DNA of 62,549 bases from an uncultured Lachnospiraceae bacterium. Lineage in GTDB: Bacteria; Bacillota; Clostridia; Lachnospirales; Lachnospiraceae. Within the stretch, counting starts at the first letter, position 1; each line of letters starts with the position of its first letter. Below, one piece after another: positions 7,514 to 15,244 of this stretch. Location of the stretch: positions 1-62,549 of the forward strand of contig CAJTXA010000019.1 of NCBI GenBank assembly GCA_910579865.1, in the 5' to 3' direction. The position numbers and the translations under genes were made by a program. The notes beneath the pieces were generated by a model. It made no database searches, was not told the origin of the DNA, and was given only the letters and a program-made list of their open reading frames with translations.

Positions 7514-8677
7514 ATGAAAAATCAGAAGCAATTAGAAGAAAAATTAAATGAGATAATAAATGAAAATTGTATTCAAATGATATTTAGTGGAGCTAAGAAA
7601 AAGGGGATTACAAAAAAGACAAAAGTACGACCTGTTTTAGTAAAAAATCAAATAGTTTTTCAAGTTTCTCATTATATAGGAACAAAAGTATTTCATGAAA
7701 ATTTGTCAAAAGAGGAAATACAAAAGGAAGTACTTAGGTTATTCAATTCTGAATTTAAACAGGGACAAATATGGACAAAACAAGAATTTATAACAATTTT
7801 AGGAAATAAGCAGGGAAAATATACTATTATATCCAAATTACAAGAGAGTCCAAAAACACAAGAAAATTTTTCTCATAATAGAAAAAAACGATATATTTTA
7901 GAGGAAGGAAACTATCTTCCATTTTTAGAAGATTTAGGGGTTATGACAAAGGAGGGGAAGATTATAAAAAATCGATATGATAAATTTAAACAGATCAATC
8001 GTTTTTTAGAATTTATTGAAGATATTTTGCCACATCTTCCCCGAAATAAGAAATTAACATTGATTGATTTTGGATGTGGAAAGTCTTATTTAACGTTTGC
8101 GATTTATTATTATTTAAAGGAAAAAAATGGATATGATATTCATATGATAGGATTAGATTTGAAAGAGGAAGTAATTGAGAACTGTTCCAAATTAGCTCAA
8201 AAGTATCACTATCAAGAACTAGAATTTTTAAAAGGGGATATTGCTTCCTATACAGGGGTGAATCAAGTAGATATGGTAGTTACACTTCATGCTTGTGATA
8301 CAGCAACAGATTATGCGCTTTATAAAGCAGTTAAATGGGGTGCAAAAGTAATTTTATCTGTTCCATGTTGTCAACATGAATGGAATCAGCAAATGAAAAG
8401 TAAAGAACTCTCTTCTATTTTAAAATATGGGATTATAAAAGAACGAATGGCAGCTCTTTTAACAGATGCTGTACGAGCAGAATATTTGGAGAACTATGGC
8501 TATCGAACGCAACTTTTGGAATTTATTGATATGGAACATACTCCAAAAAATATCCTAATACGTGGTATTTATCAGGGAAAATCTGCCAATAATACAAAAG
8601 AATTGAGTCAAATAGAGGAATTTTTTCATGTAACTCCTACATTAAAATGTTTGTTAAAAAAGGGGACAGAGGAATGA
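7514..8677 (+). CDS. Class I SAM-dependent methyltransferase
   Basis: 387 aa. The catalytic domain starts near residue 185 with motif I TLIDFGCGKSYLTFA, then an acidic strand (IGLDLKEEV) and VDMVVTLHACDTATDYAL, then SVPCCQHEW. This layout resembles the Methyltransf_32 group (METTL25/RRNAD1-like). The first ~150 residues are a separate domain I cannot name. The substrate is unknown. The ribosome-binding site is weak (AAAGGA at some distance). It is followed 32 bases later by a membrane-anchored protein on the same strand, probably co-transcribed. Confidence 0.8.
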   Translation: MKNQKQLEEKLNEIINENCIQMIFSGAKKKGITKKTKVRPVLVKNQIVFQVSHYIGTKVFHENLSKEEIQKEVLRLFNSEFKQGQIWTKQEFITILGNKQGKYTIISKLQESPKTQENFSHNRKKRYILEEGNYLPFLEDLGVMTKEGKIIKNRYDKFKQINRFLEFIEDILPHLPRNKKLTLIDFGCGKSYLTFAIYYYLKEKNGYDIHMIGLDLKEEVIENCSKLAQKYHYQELEFLKGDIASYTGVNQVDMVVTLHACDTATDYALYKAVKWGAKVILSVPCCQHEWNQQMKSKELSSILKYGIIKERMAALLTDAVRAEYLENYGYRTQLLEFIDMEHTPKNILIRGIYQGKSANNTKELSQIEEFFHVTPTLKCLLKKGTEE

Positions 8678-8709
8678 AAGAGATTTTATAGAAAGCGTGG
8701 TAGAGTAGT

Positions 8710-11229
8710 ATGAAGAAGATTTTCAGACGTATAGTTTTACTCTTTCTTTTATTTGCGGCTGTAGCAGCAGGTGTATTTTGGAGGTTGAATAGAACAGAAC
8801 AAATTGATATGATCAATATGGAATCGGCGACACTGCCAGTAATTTATATGATGGCAGGAAAAGAGAGAATTAATTGTTTACATGGATATAAAGAAACAAT
8901 GGATGCAGCTTCTATGCGTGATACAATAACTCCTTTGGAAGAAAATCGTAATCTGACTGTACAAGTAGATACGTATGGCAATCCTATTACATCTATTTCC
9001 TATGAGATTCGATCTTTAGATCAAACACGTCTAATTGAGCGAACGGAAGTATCTGATTGGAAAAACAAATCCACTTATATAGAAGCTACCTTAGAGATTG
9101 AAAATTTAATTGAAAAAGGTGAAGAATATACGATGGTGATTCACCTTACAACAGAAACGCATCCAATTATTAATTATTATACAAGAATTATGGATGGCGC
9201 AGAATATATTACAGATAAGCTACATTATGTATTAGATTTTAGTAGAAGAACATTTGATAAAACAGAAGCAGAGGAGTTAGTAAAATATTTGGAATCTGGT
9301 TCACAAGGAGATAATACAAATTTTGGTGCAGTGAATATTTATTCTAGTTTCTCACAAATTACTTGGGGAGATTTGGAAGTAGTACAATTATCAAAACCAC
9401 AGGTTGCGATTTTGGAAATTAGCGAAAATGTGACCTGTATGGAGTTAAGCTATCAAGTAGAAGCAAAAAACATGTATGGAACAAAAGAACGATATGATAT
9501 TACAGAATTTTTTCGCACTCGTTATACAGAAGAACGAATTTTTTTATTGACTTATGAACGAGATATGAAACAAGCATTTTTGCCAGTCAGTGAAAATATT
9601 AATGCAAGTCGGATCAATTTAGGAATTCAGCCAGATATACAGACAAAAATGGCTGCTAATGCAAATGGAGATATTACTTGCTTTGTATCAAATGGAGAAC
9701 TTTGGTATTATCGTTCAGCGGCCAATATGATGTGTTGTATTTTTAGCTTTTATGATCCAGAAGATGATGGTGTACGCAGCAATTATAAAAAACATGATAT
9801 AGAGATTGTTAAAACAGAGGAAAATGGAGATGTCTATTTTATAGTGCATGGCTATATGAATAGAGGACTTCATGAAGGAAAGGTGGGACTGATTTTATAT
9901 CATTATATTTATGAAGAAAATATAGCAGAAGAATTATTTTATATTCCTTATCAGAAATCATCAGATTATTTAAAAGGAAATTTAGGAAAGTTATTTACTA
10001 TTAGTGGAGAAAGTATTATTCATTTTATACTAGAAGGAAAATATTATGCTATGGATTTTACTAGCCATGAATATATTACACAGATTACAGGATTGAAGGA
10101 AGGGTGTTATGTGATTAGTCCTTCTGGGAATATTTTAGCATGGCAGGATGGAAAAGAGCGTTATTATGCAAAGAAGATACATGTTTTGTTATTAAATGAA
10201 AATAGAGAATTTACGATTTATGCGAAAGAAGGCGAAAATCTTCAGGTTATTGGATTTATAGATGAGGATTTGGCATATGGAACAGTAAGAGAGGAGGAAA
10301 TTAGAAAAACTGCAACGGGACAGATAGAGTGTTATATGTCTTACCTTACAATTGTGGATAAGGAGGAAAAACAAGTAGGTTCTTATCATAAGGAAGGATA
10401 TTATTTTACGGAAGCTGAGATTACAGCAGATAATATGATTACTTTAAAACGATATCAAAAGACAGAAGATGGGGAGTATAGAAAAGCAGAAGAAGAATAT
10501 ATTACCAATAATGACTCTGCTAATACAAAAATATTAACAGTAAGCCAAATTGCAACAGAATTAAAGAAAAAAGAGTTAGGAATTAATTTGATTAGCAGTG
10601 TAGGTACTTCTTCCTTAAAGACAGGTTATGTAGAGGAGATCCAAAGCAGTGGAGAGGAAAATTTAATATTAAGTTTTGAGTCAGATCCTATGTTTTTATA
10701 TTATGTATATGCAAAGGGAGGTTTGATGACTGCAAGTGATAATTTAAGGGAGGCAATTCATCTTGCATGGGAAGAAGCAGGAGTGATTCTTGGAAATGAT
10801 GGAAATTATATTTGGAAACGAAGCAATGCATTAGATACGGTGAATCTTTCTGGAATTTCTATTACAACAACAGAGAAAGAATCATTGAATCTTTGTTTAG
10901 AAGCAATACTTCAAACAAAAGGGGTTTTAATTGACACTGTGCCATTGACTTCACTTGGAAAAAGTGCATTGGAAATATTAAATGAACAGACAGAGAAAGG
11001 AGGGCTGGATCTAACTGGTTGTAGCTTAAGGCAAGTACTTTATTTTGTACAGACAAATCGAGCAGTGCTTGGGAAATTGAGAGGGGAATATGTACTGATT
11101 GTAGGATATGATCCTTATAATGCAGTGATTTTGGACCCTTTAACAAACGAAACTTATCGGATTGGACTTTCGGATGGAACTATAGCATTTGAAGAAAGTG
11201 GAAATGAATTTATAGTATTAAATGAATAA
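8710..11229 (+). CDS. Large membrane-anchored extracellular protein, function unknown
   Basis: 839 aa. A basic N-terminus and one hydrophobic helix (about 8-26, IVLLFLLFAAVAAGVFW) with no signal-peptidase site suggest an anchored protein facing outward. The body is beta-rich with many Tyr and aromatic residues and includes a possible repeat-propeller region (FIVHGYMNRG, ILAWQDGKERYY). The last ~150 residues (GVLIDTVPLTSLGKS, YVLIVGYDPYNAVILDPLTNE) resemble a C39-like peptidase fold in outline. I cannot find the expected catalytic Cys, so it may be inactive. It probably forms an operon with the methyltransferase. No function is assigned. Confidence 0.65.
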   Translation: MKKIFRRIVLLFLLFAAVAAGVFWRLNRTEQIDMINMESATLPVIYMMAGKERINCLHGYKETMDAASMRDTITPLEENRNLTVQVDTYGNPITSISYEIRSLDQTRLIERTEVSDWKNKSTYIEATLEIENLIEKGEEYTMVIHLTTETHPIINYYTRIMDGAEYITDKLHYVLDFSRRTFDKTEAEELVKYLESGSQGDNTNFGAVNIYSSFSQITWGDLEVVQLSKPQVAILEISENVTCMELSYQVEAKNMYGTKERYDITEFFRTRYTEERIFLLTYERDMKQAFLPVSENINASRINLGIQPDIQTKMAANANGDITCFVSNGELWYYRSAANMMCCIFSFYDPEDDGVRSNYKKHDIEIVKTEENGDVYFIVHGYMNRGLHEGKVGLILYHYIYEENIAEELFYIPYQKSSDYLKGNLGKLFTISGESIIHFILEGKYYAMDFTSHEYITQITGLKEGCYVISPSGNILAWQDGKERYYAKKIHVLLLNENREFTIYAKEGENLQVIGFIDEDLAYGTVREEEIRKTATGQIECYMSYLTIVDKEEKQVGSYHKEGYYFTEAEITADNMITLKRYQKTEDGEYRKAEEEYITNNDSANTKILTVSQIATELKKKELGINLISSVGTSSLKTGYVEEIQSSGEENLILSFESDPMFLYYVYAKGGLMTASDNLREAIHLAWEEAGVILGNDGNYIWKRSNALDTVNLSGISITTTEKESLNLCLEAILQTKGVLIDTVPLTSLGKSALEILNEQTEKGGLDLTGCSLRQVLYFVQTNRAVLGKLRGEYVLIVGYDPYNAVILDPLTNETYRIGLSDGTIAFEESGNEFIVLNE

Positions 11230-11733
11230 GATTTTAATAAAAGAAATTTATTTTGGGGTATTTATATTTAAGATTTCCTGAATAGTAGATATTATAATAC
11301 TAAAAAAGAGGATTTTTTATCAACTATCAGGAAATTACTCCACTATAAGTTAAGGATTTTATTCAAACATTCTGACTTACTGATTTTCTGCTGCCATGCA
11401 TTTATTTTGCAAGATACGAATAGTAAGAAGCCGTCATATTCTACATACCATTTCAATAAAATGAAGTTCATATCCCGCTTTTTCATTGATAATCGAGCAT
11501 ATTTCCTTTTTGTTCTTTTAATATAATGTCTGTAACCGCTGATTCTAACAAATGTAGGGCAGCAACTTTATATGGTGGTAGACAGTTCTATCGTGGGCAG
11601 AACAAACACATGAATGTTTATTTTCCTTATTATGTTTCATTTATTGTAATAATATCACAAATATCCGATAATGGTGTTTTTTGTTCACAATTTATTCACT
11701 CATGCGTTTGTCTTGAAGTTTCATAAAAAATAC
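11230..11733. other. Gene-free stretch before the rpmG promoter
   Basis: About 500 bases without a convincing gene. On the minus strand around 11350-11580 there are short open stretches in different frames (for example LLESAVTDIILKEQKGN) that could be remains of a decayed gene, but I cannot identify it. A short plus-strand open frame at 11526 has no ribosome-binding site. Confidence 0.5.
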
Positions 11734-11762
11734 TTGACGATTTTTGCCCCTTATGGTATAGT
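11734..11762 (+). promoter_or_regulatory. Promoter of the rpmG-secE-nusG-rplKA operon
   Basis: TTGACG (11734-11739) and TATAGT (11757-11762) are 17 bases apart, about 110 bases upstream of rpmG. Confidence 0.75.
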
Positions 11763-11870
11763 GTGATATGAGAGATGGAAGAAGTCTTTTTTTTATGCTC
11801 AAAAATGGAATTTTCTAAGAAAGAAAAAAGAGCATAGAAACAAAATTGAATTTAAGCGGAGGTGGAAGTT

Positions 11871-12020
11871 GTGCGCACAAAAATCACATTGGCATGTACA
11901 GAATGTAAGCAACGTAATTATAACATGACGAAAGACAAGAAAACACATCCTGACAGAATGGAAACAAAGAAATATTGTAAATTCTGCAAAACACACACAT
12001 TGCACAAAGAAACAAAATAA
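11871..12020 (+). CDS. rpmG: 50S ribosomal protein L33
   Basis: 49 aa with a GTG start at 11871 behind GCGGAGGTGG. The sequence carries two CxxC zinc-binding pairs (CTEC near residue 9 and CKFC near 36) and the L33 core RNYNMTKDKKTHPDRME. It is the zinc-binding form of L33. It opens the operon and is followed after 14 bases by secE, the usual order in Firmicutes. It is short and starts with GTG, so it is easily missed. Confidence 0.92.
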   Translation: MRTKITLACTECKQRNYNMTKDKKTHPDRMETKKYCKFCKTHTLHKETK

Positions 12021-12034
12021 TTGAGGTGAAATAA

Positions 12035-12238
12035 ATGGGTGAAAATGCAAAGAGCGAAACAGCTCCGAAGAAAAGTTGGTTCAAAGGTCTGAAAGCAGAG
12101 TTTTATAAGATTGTCTGGCCTAATAAAGAATCAGTTGCAAAGCAAACCATAGCAGTTATTATTGTATCTGTTATTTTGTGTGTAATGATTGCATTCTTAG
12201 ATGCGGTTATCGGCTTGGGACTTAGGTTCATTTTATGA
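12035..12238 (+). CDS. secE: Preprotein translocase subunit SecE
   Basis: 67 aa, the normal length for Gram-positive SecE. A charged N-terminal stretch contains WFKGLKAEFYKIVWPNKESV, the amphipathic helix typical of the family. One membrane helix follows (about 41-62). SecE is the small essential subunit of the SecYEG channel. GAGGTGAAATAA lies upstream. It sits between rpmG and nusG in the conserved order. Confidence 0.95.
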   Translation: MGENAKSETAPKKSWFKGLKAEFYKIVWPNKESVAKQTIAVIIVSVILCVMIAFLDAVIGLGLRFIL

Positions 12239-12259
12239 TAAGGACAAGGGTGATGGGAT

Positions 12260-12778
12260 ATGGCAGAGGCAAATTGGTATGTAGTTCATACTTATTCTGG
12301 ATATGAGAATAAGGTTAAAGCAGATATTGAGAAGACGATTGAAAATCGGAAACTAGAAGATCAGATTTTGGATGTAGTAGTTCCGATGCAGGATGTTGTA
12401 GAAGTAAAGAACGGCGTGCAGAAGGAAACACAAAAAAAATTGTTTCCAGGTTATGTGTTAATCAATATGGTTATGAATGATGATACTTGGTATGTTGTCC
12501 GTAATACCAGAGGTGTAACCGGATTTGTAGGACCAGGATCAAAGCCAGTTCATCTGACGGAAGAAGAGATGAGACCACTTGGCATTAAGTCTACAAGTAA
12601 AGTAATAATTGACTTTGAAGAAGGCGATAGTGTTTCTGTAGTAACAGGAGCTTGGCAGGATACAGTTGGTGTGATCAAATCAATTAATCATGCAAAGCAG
12701 ACAGTTACAATTACAGTAGATATGTTCGGTCGTGAAACACCGGTTGAATTAAGTTTCACAGAAATCAAGAAACTGTAA
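12260..12778 (+). CDS. nusG: Transcription termination/antitermination protein NusG
   Basis: 172 aa. The N-terminal NGN domain starts WYVVHTYSGYENKVK and contains KLFPGYVLINM and TWYVVRNTRGVTGFVG. The C-terminal KOW domain (about 120-172) contains FEEGDSVSVVTGAW. It binds RNA polymerase and modulates pausing and termination. The start is ATG 12260 with AAGGGTGATGGG upstream, 21 bases after secE. Confidence 0.96.
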   Translation: MAEANWYVVHTYSGYENKVKADIEKTIENRKLEDQILDVVVPMQDVVEVKNGVQKETQKKLFPGYVLINMVMNDDTWYVVRNTRGVTGFVGPGSKPVHLTEEEMRPLGIKSTSKVIIDFEEGDSVSVVTGAWQDTVGVIKSINHAKQTVTITVDMFGRETPVELSFTEIKKL

Positions 12779-12801
12779 ATGGCGTTTGAAAGATTGACGC
12801 C

Positions 12802-12846
12802 GTGGGAGAATGGATGCAGATAGACATCCATTCGTCGAAATACCAC
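12802..12846 (+). promoter_or_regulatory. L1-binding leader upstream of rplK (23S stalk mimic)
   Basis: The mRNA holds GTGGGAG (12802-12808) and GAAATACCAC (12837-12846) around a perfect 8-base hairpin AATGGATG/CATCCATT. This copies the L1-binding part of 23S helix 76-78, where GGTGGGAG faces GAAATACCAC. Binding of free L1 would repress translation of rplK and rplA. The site lies 20 bases before the rplK start. Confidence 0.8.
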
Positions 12847-12865
12847 ATATTTTAGGAGGTGCCTT

Positions 12866-13291
12866 ATGGCTAAAAAAGTTACTGGTTATATTAAATTACA
12901 GATTCCTGCTGGAAAGGCAACACCAGCTCCACCAGTTGGACCAGCTCTTGGACAACATGGTGTGAATATTGTTCAATTTACAAAGGAGTTCAATGCAAGA
13001 ACAGCTGATCAGGATGGCATGATTATTCCGGTTGTAATTACTGTGTATGCAGATAGAAGTTTCAGTTTTATTACAAAGACTCCTCCAGCTGCTGTTTTGT
13101 TAAAGAAAGCATGTAATTTAAAGACAGCATCTGCTGTACCAAATAAGAATAAAGTAGCAAAAATTTCAAAGGCTGAGGTGCAAAAGATTGCAGAATTAAA
13201 GATGCCTGATTTAAATGCTGCAAGTTTGGAAGCAGCTATGAGCATGATCGCTGGTACAGCAAGAAGTATGGGAATTGAAGTAGTAGATTAA
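12866..13291 (+). CDS. rplK: 50S ribosomal protein L11
   Basis: 141 aa, standard length. The N-terminal motif is GYIKLQIPAGKATPAPPVGPALGQHG, cited here by position 6-31. The C-terminal RNA-binding domain includes FITKTPPAAVLLKKA and the ending AGTARSMGIEVV. It forms the base of the GTPase-associated stalk on the ribosome. The ribosome-binding site is TTTTAGGAGGTG. An L1-stalk mimic lies directly upstream and another lies between this gene and rplA. Confidence 0.97.
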   Translation: MAKKVTGYIKLQIPAGKATPAPPVGPALGQHGVNIVQFTKEFNARTADQDGMIIPVVITVYADRSFSFITKTPPAAVLLKKACNLKTASAVPNKNKVAKISKAEVQKIAELKMPDLNAASLEAAMSMIAGTARSMGIEVVD

Positions 13292-13342
13292 TTCGATTCA
13301 AGGACACAAATCAACAGAAACCATAGTTTTAGGATTGGATAT

Positions 13343-13384
13343 GTGGGAGGGATATACGAATACGAAATCCCGCACAAATACCAC
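13343..13384 (+). promoter_or_regulatory. Second L1-binding leader, between rplK and rplA
   Basis: GTGGGAG (13343-13349) and ACAAATACCAC (13374-13384) flank the hairpin GGGAT/ATCCC (13349-13353, 13367-13371). This repeats the 23S-like pattern found before rplK. It lies 16 bases before the rplA start and could also fold as a longer imperfect hairpin. Autogenous control of rplA by L1 is inferred. Confidence 0.7.
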
Positions 13385-13400
13385 TAGGAGGTTATAGGAG

Positions 13401-14096
13401 ATGAAGACAGGTAAGAGATATGCAGAAGCTGCTAAATTAGTGGATCGCAGCGTATTGTATGATACAGCAGATGCGGTTGCATTAGTAAAGAAAACAGCGG
13501 TTGCAAAATTTGATGAAACGATTGAGGCTCATATCAGAACAGGATGTGATGGACGTCATGCAGAACAGCAAGTTCGTGGTGCAGTTGTATTGCCACATGG
13601 AACAGGTAAGGTTGCCAGAGTATTAGTATTTGCAAAAGGGGAAAAAGTAAATGAGGCTCAGGCTGCTGGAGCAGATTATGTTGGTGGTGAGGAATTAATT
13701 CCTAAGATTCAAAATGAAGGTTGGTTTGAATTTGACGTAGTAGTTGCTACTCCTGATATGATGGGAATTGTTGGTCGTTTGGGACGTGTACTTGGACCGA
13801 AGGGATTGATGCCAAACCCTAAGGCTGGAACAGTTACTATGGATGTAACAAAAGCGATTCATGATATTAAAGCTGGTAAGGTAGAATACAGACTTGATAA
13901 GACAAATATTATTCATGTGCCAATTGGAAAAGCTTCTTTTACAGAAGATAAGTTAGTGGACAATTTCCAGACTCTCATTGATGCAGTTATTAAGGCAAAG
14001 CCTAGTGCTTTAAAAGGACAATATTTGAAGAGTGTTACGCTTACTTCTACAATGGGTCCTGGCGTTAAATTAAATGTTGTAAAATTAATGAATTAA
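13401..14096 (+). CDS. rplA: 50S ribosomal protein L1
   Basis: 231 aa, standard length. L1 signatures: GTGKVARVLVFAKGEK, ATPDMMGIVGRLGRVLGPKG, NPKAGTVTMDV and VEYRLDKTNIIHVPIGK. It binds the mobile L1 stalk of 23S rRNA and, in many bacteria, its own operon mRNA. It starts at ATG 13401 with TAGGAGGTTATAGG upstream. It is the last gene of the unit: a strong terminator follows, and rplJ-rplL are not next as they usually are. Confidence 0.97.
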   Translation: MKTGKRYAEAAKLVDRSVLYDTADAVALVKKTAVAKFDETIEAHIRTGCDGRHAEQQVRGAVVLPHGTGKVARVLVFAKGEKVNEAQAAGADYVGGEELIPKIQNEGWFEFDVVVATPDMMGIVGRLGRVLGPKGLMPNPKAGTVTMDVTKAIHDIKAGKVEYRLDKTNIIHVPIGKASFTEDKLVDNFQTLIDAVIKAKPSALKGQYLKSVTLTSTMGPGVKLNVVKLMN

Positions 14097-14116
14097 TTGC
14101 AAAAAGTTTATGATAG

Positions 14117-14150
14117 ACAGAGAATTCTTTTTAGAATTCTCTGTTTTTTT
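14117..14150 (+). terminator. Rho-independent terminator after rplA
   Basis: A perfect 12-base stem, ACAGAGAATTCT and its complement, around TTTT, followed by a T7 run. Any rplJ-rplL genes must be transcribed elsewhere. Confidence 0.93.
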
Positions 14151-14172
14151 ATATATAAAAAATAATGACATT

Positions 14173-15030
14173 TTATCTACATTGATTTCTGTATTCAGAA
14201 GGAGAGACACCTTTTTGTTTACGAAATATCCGGCTAAAGTAAAGGGGGTTATCATACCCTATAATGGAACCGATTTCTGTTATATTATAATTGGTAGTTT
14301 CTAGAAGAACTTGTGCATTAGTAATACGAATCGATACAATATATTGCATTGGAGTAGTATTTGTGTATTGCTTGAAATTGCGGATAAACCAACTGACACT
14401 CATACCCCTTGAAGCAGCATAAGCTTCAATGTTAATTTCGGTATTGTAATTGTCATTAAAATATTGAATAGCAAGTTCAATTTCTTTGTCAAGATACTCA
14501 TTTCTTAATTTGTGCTCATTGGTTAATTGACGATGAATTGAGATAAGAATTTGTCGTAATAATAAAGCTAATAATTCCTTATAGTCAGTTTGACATCTTT
14601 GTAATTCTTGAATCATTTGTTTGAAAATTCTTGTATACTCTAATGAAGTTCCAGTAGGAATAATACGCATATTATCTTTTATACCATAACTTCTAAGAAT
14701 ATTTTTAACACTGCTGCCTGTAAAGTGAACCCAGTATACTTCTGTTTGATCAACCCCATAATAAATATATCGTTGGGGTTCTTTGGGGCGGTAGATAACC
14801 ATATGTCCAGCTGTTACAATTGTGGATTCAGAACTGCTATCAAAATAAAAGTGTGCCTTACCAGAGGCAATATAGAGAATCTGATAATCCAGACGACCTC
14901 TTGGACGATGAGTAGGAAGTGTTGGACGTGTATAAAGATGATAGGTTCCGCAGCTTCCTACAATAAGTGGTTTGGATTTATCTTTGAAATCGACAAGGGA
15001 GTTGTTAAGATAAGCAGAGTTAATATACAT
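14173..15030 (-). CDS. AraC-family transcriptional regulator, divergent from lacZ
   Basis: 285 aa. An N-terminal cupin-like sugar-sensing domain (about 1-160, DYQILYIASGKAHFYFD) is followed by two helix-turn-helix motifs in the last ~100 residues (INIEAYAASRGMSVSWFIRNF and ITEIGSIIGYDNPLYFSRIF, the AraC signature). The start at 15030 has AAAGGAGCTG upstream. It is transcribed away from the beta-galactosidase gene with 214 bases between them, so it probably activates that gene in response to a galactoside. The effector is unknown. Confidence 0.88.
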   Translation of the reverse strand: MYINSAYLNNSLVDFKDKSKPLIVGSCGTYHLYTRPTLPTHRPRGRLDYQILYIASGKAHFYFDSSSESTIVTAGHMVIYRPKEPQRYIYYGVDQTEVYWVHFTGSSVKNILRSYGIKDNMRIIPTGTSLEYTRIFKQMIQELQRCQTDYKELLALLLRQILISIHRQLTNEHKLRNEYLDKEIELAIQYFNDNYNTEINIEAYAASRGMSVSWFIRNFKQYTNTTPMQYIVSIRITNAQVLLETTNYNITEIGSIIGYDNPLYFSRIFRKQKGVSPSEYRNQCR

Positions 15031-15143
15031 ATTTGCAGCTCCTTTCTTTAGAAAACGGAAAGATTTATTACTTGTTTTTGTATTGTATCATTTTGTGTAT
15101 GTTTTGTCTAATATAATTTATGGATGATTTTTGGTGAAATTTA

Positions 15144-15149
15144 TATAAT
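15144..15149 (+). promoter_or_regulatory. -10 box of the beta-galactosidase promoter
   Basis: A perfect TATAAT lies 95 bases before the lacZ start. There is no good -35 at 17 bases (TGGATG), as expected for a promoter that needs an AraC-type activator. The start site is inferred. Confidence 0.45.
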
Positions 15150-15244
15150 AAAGACAGAAAGCAAACGTGAAATAAATACAAAAGAAGAAAGCAAAAGAGT
15201 ACAAAAAGAGAAAAGACAGAATAAAAAAATAAAGGAGGAGTTCA

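Noticed and set aside
11526..11726. 66-codon open frame on the plus strand
   Set aside because: No ribosome-binding site, no recognisable similarity and a Cys/Phe/Ile-rich composition typical of chance frames in AT-rich DNA.
14096..14172. L10 leader and rplJ expected after rplA
   Set aside because: A strong terminator closes the unit and no L10-type leader or rplJ start is present.
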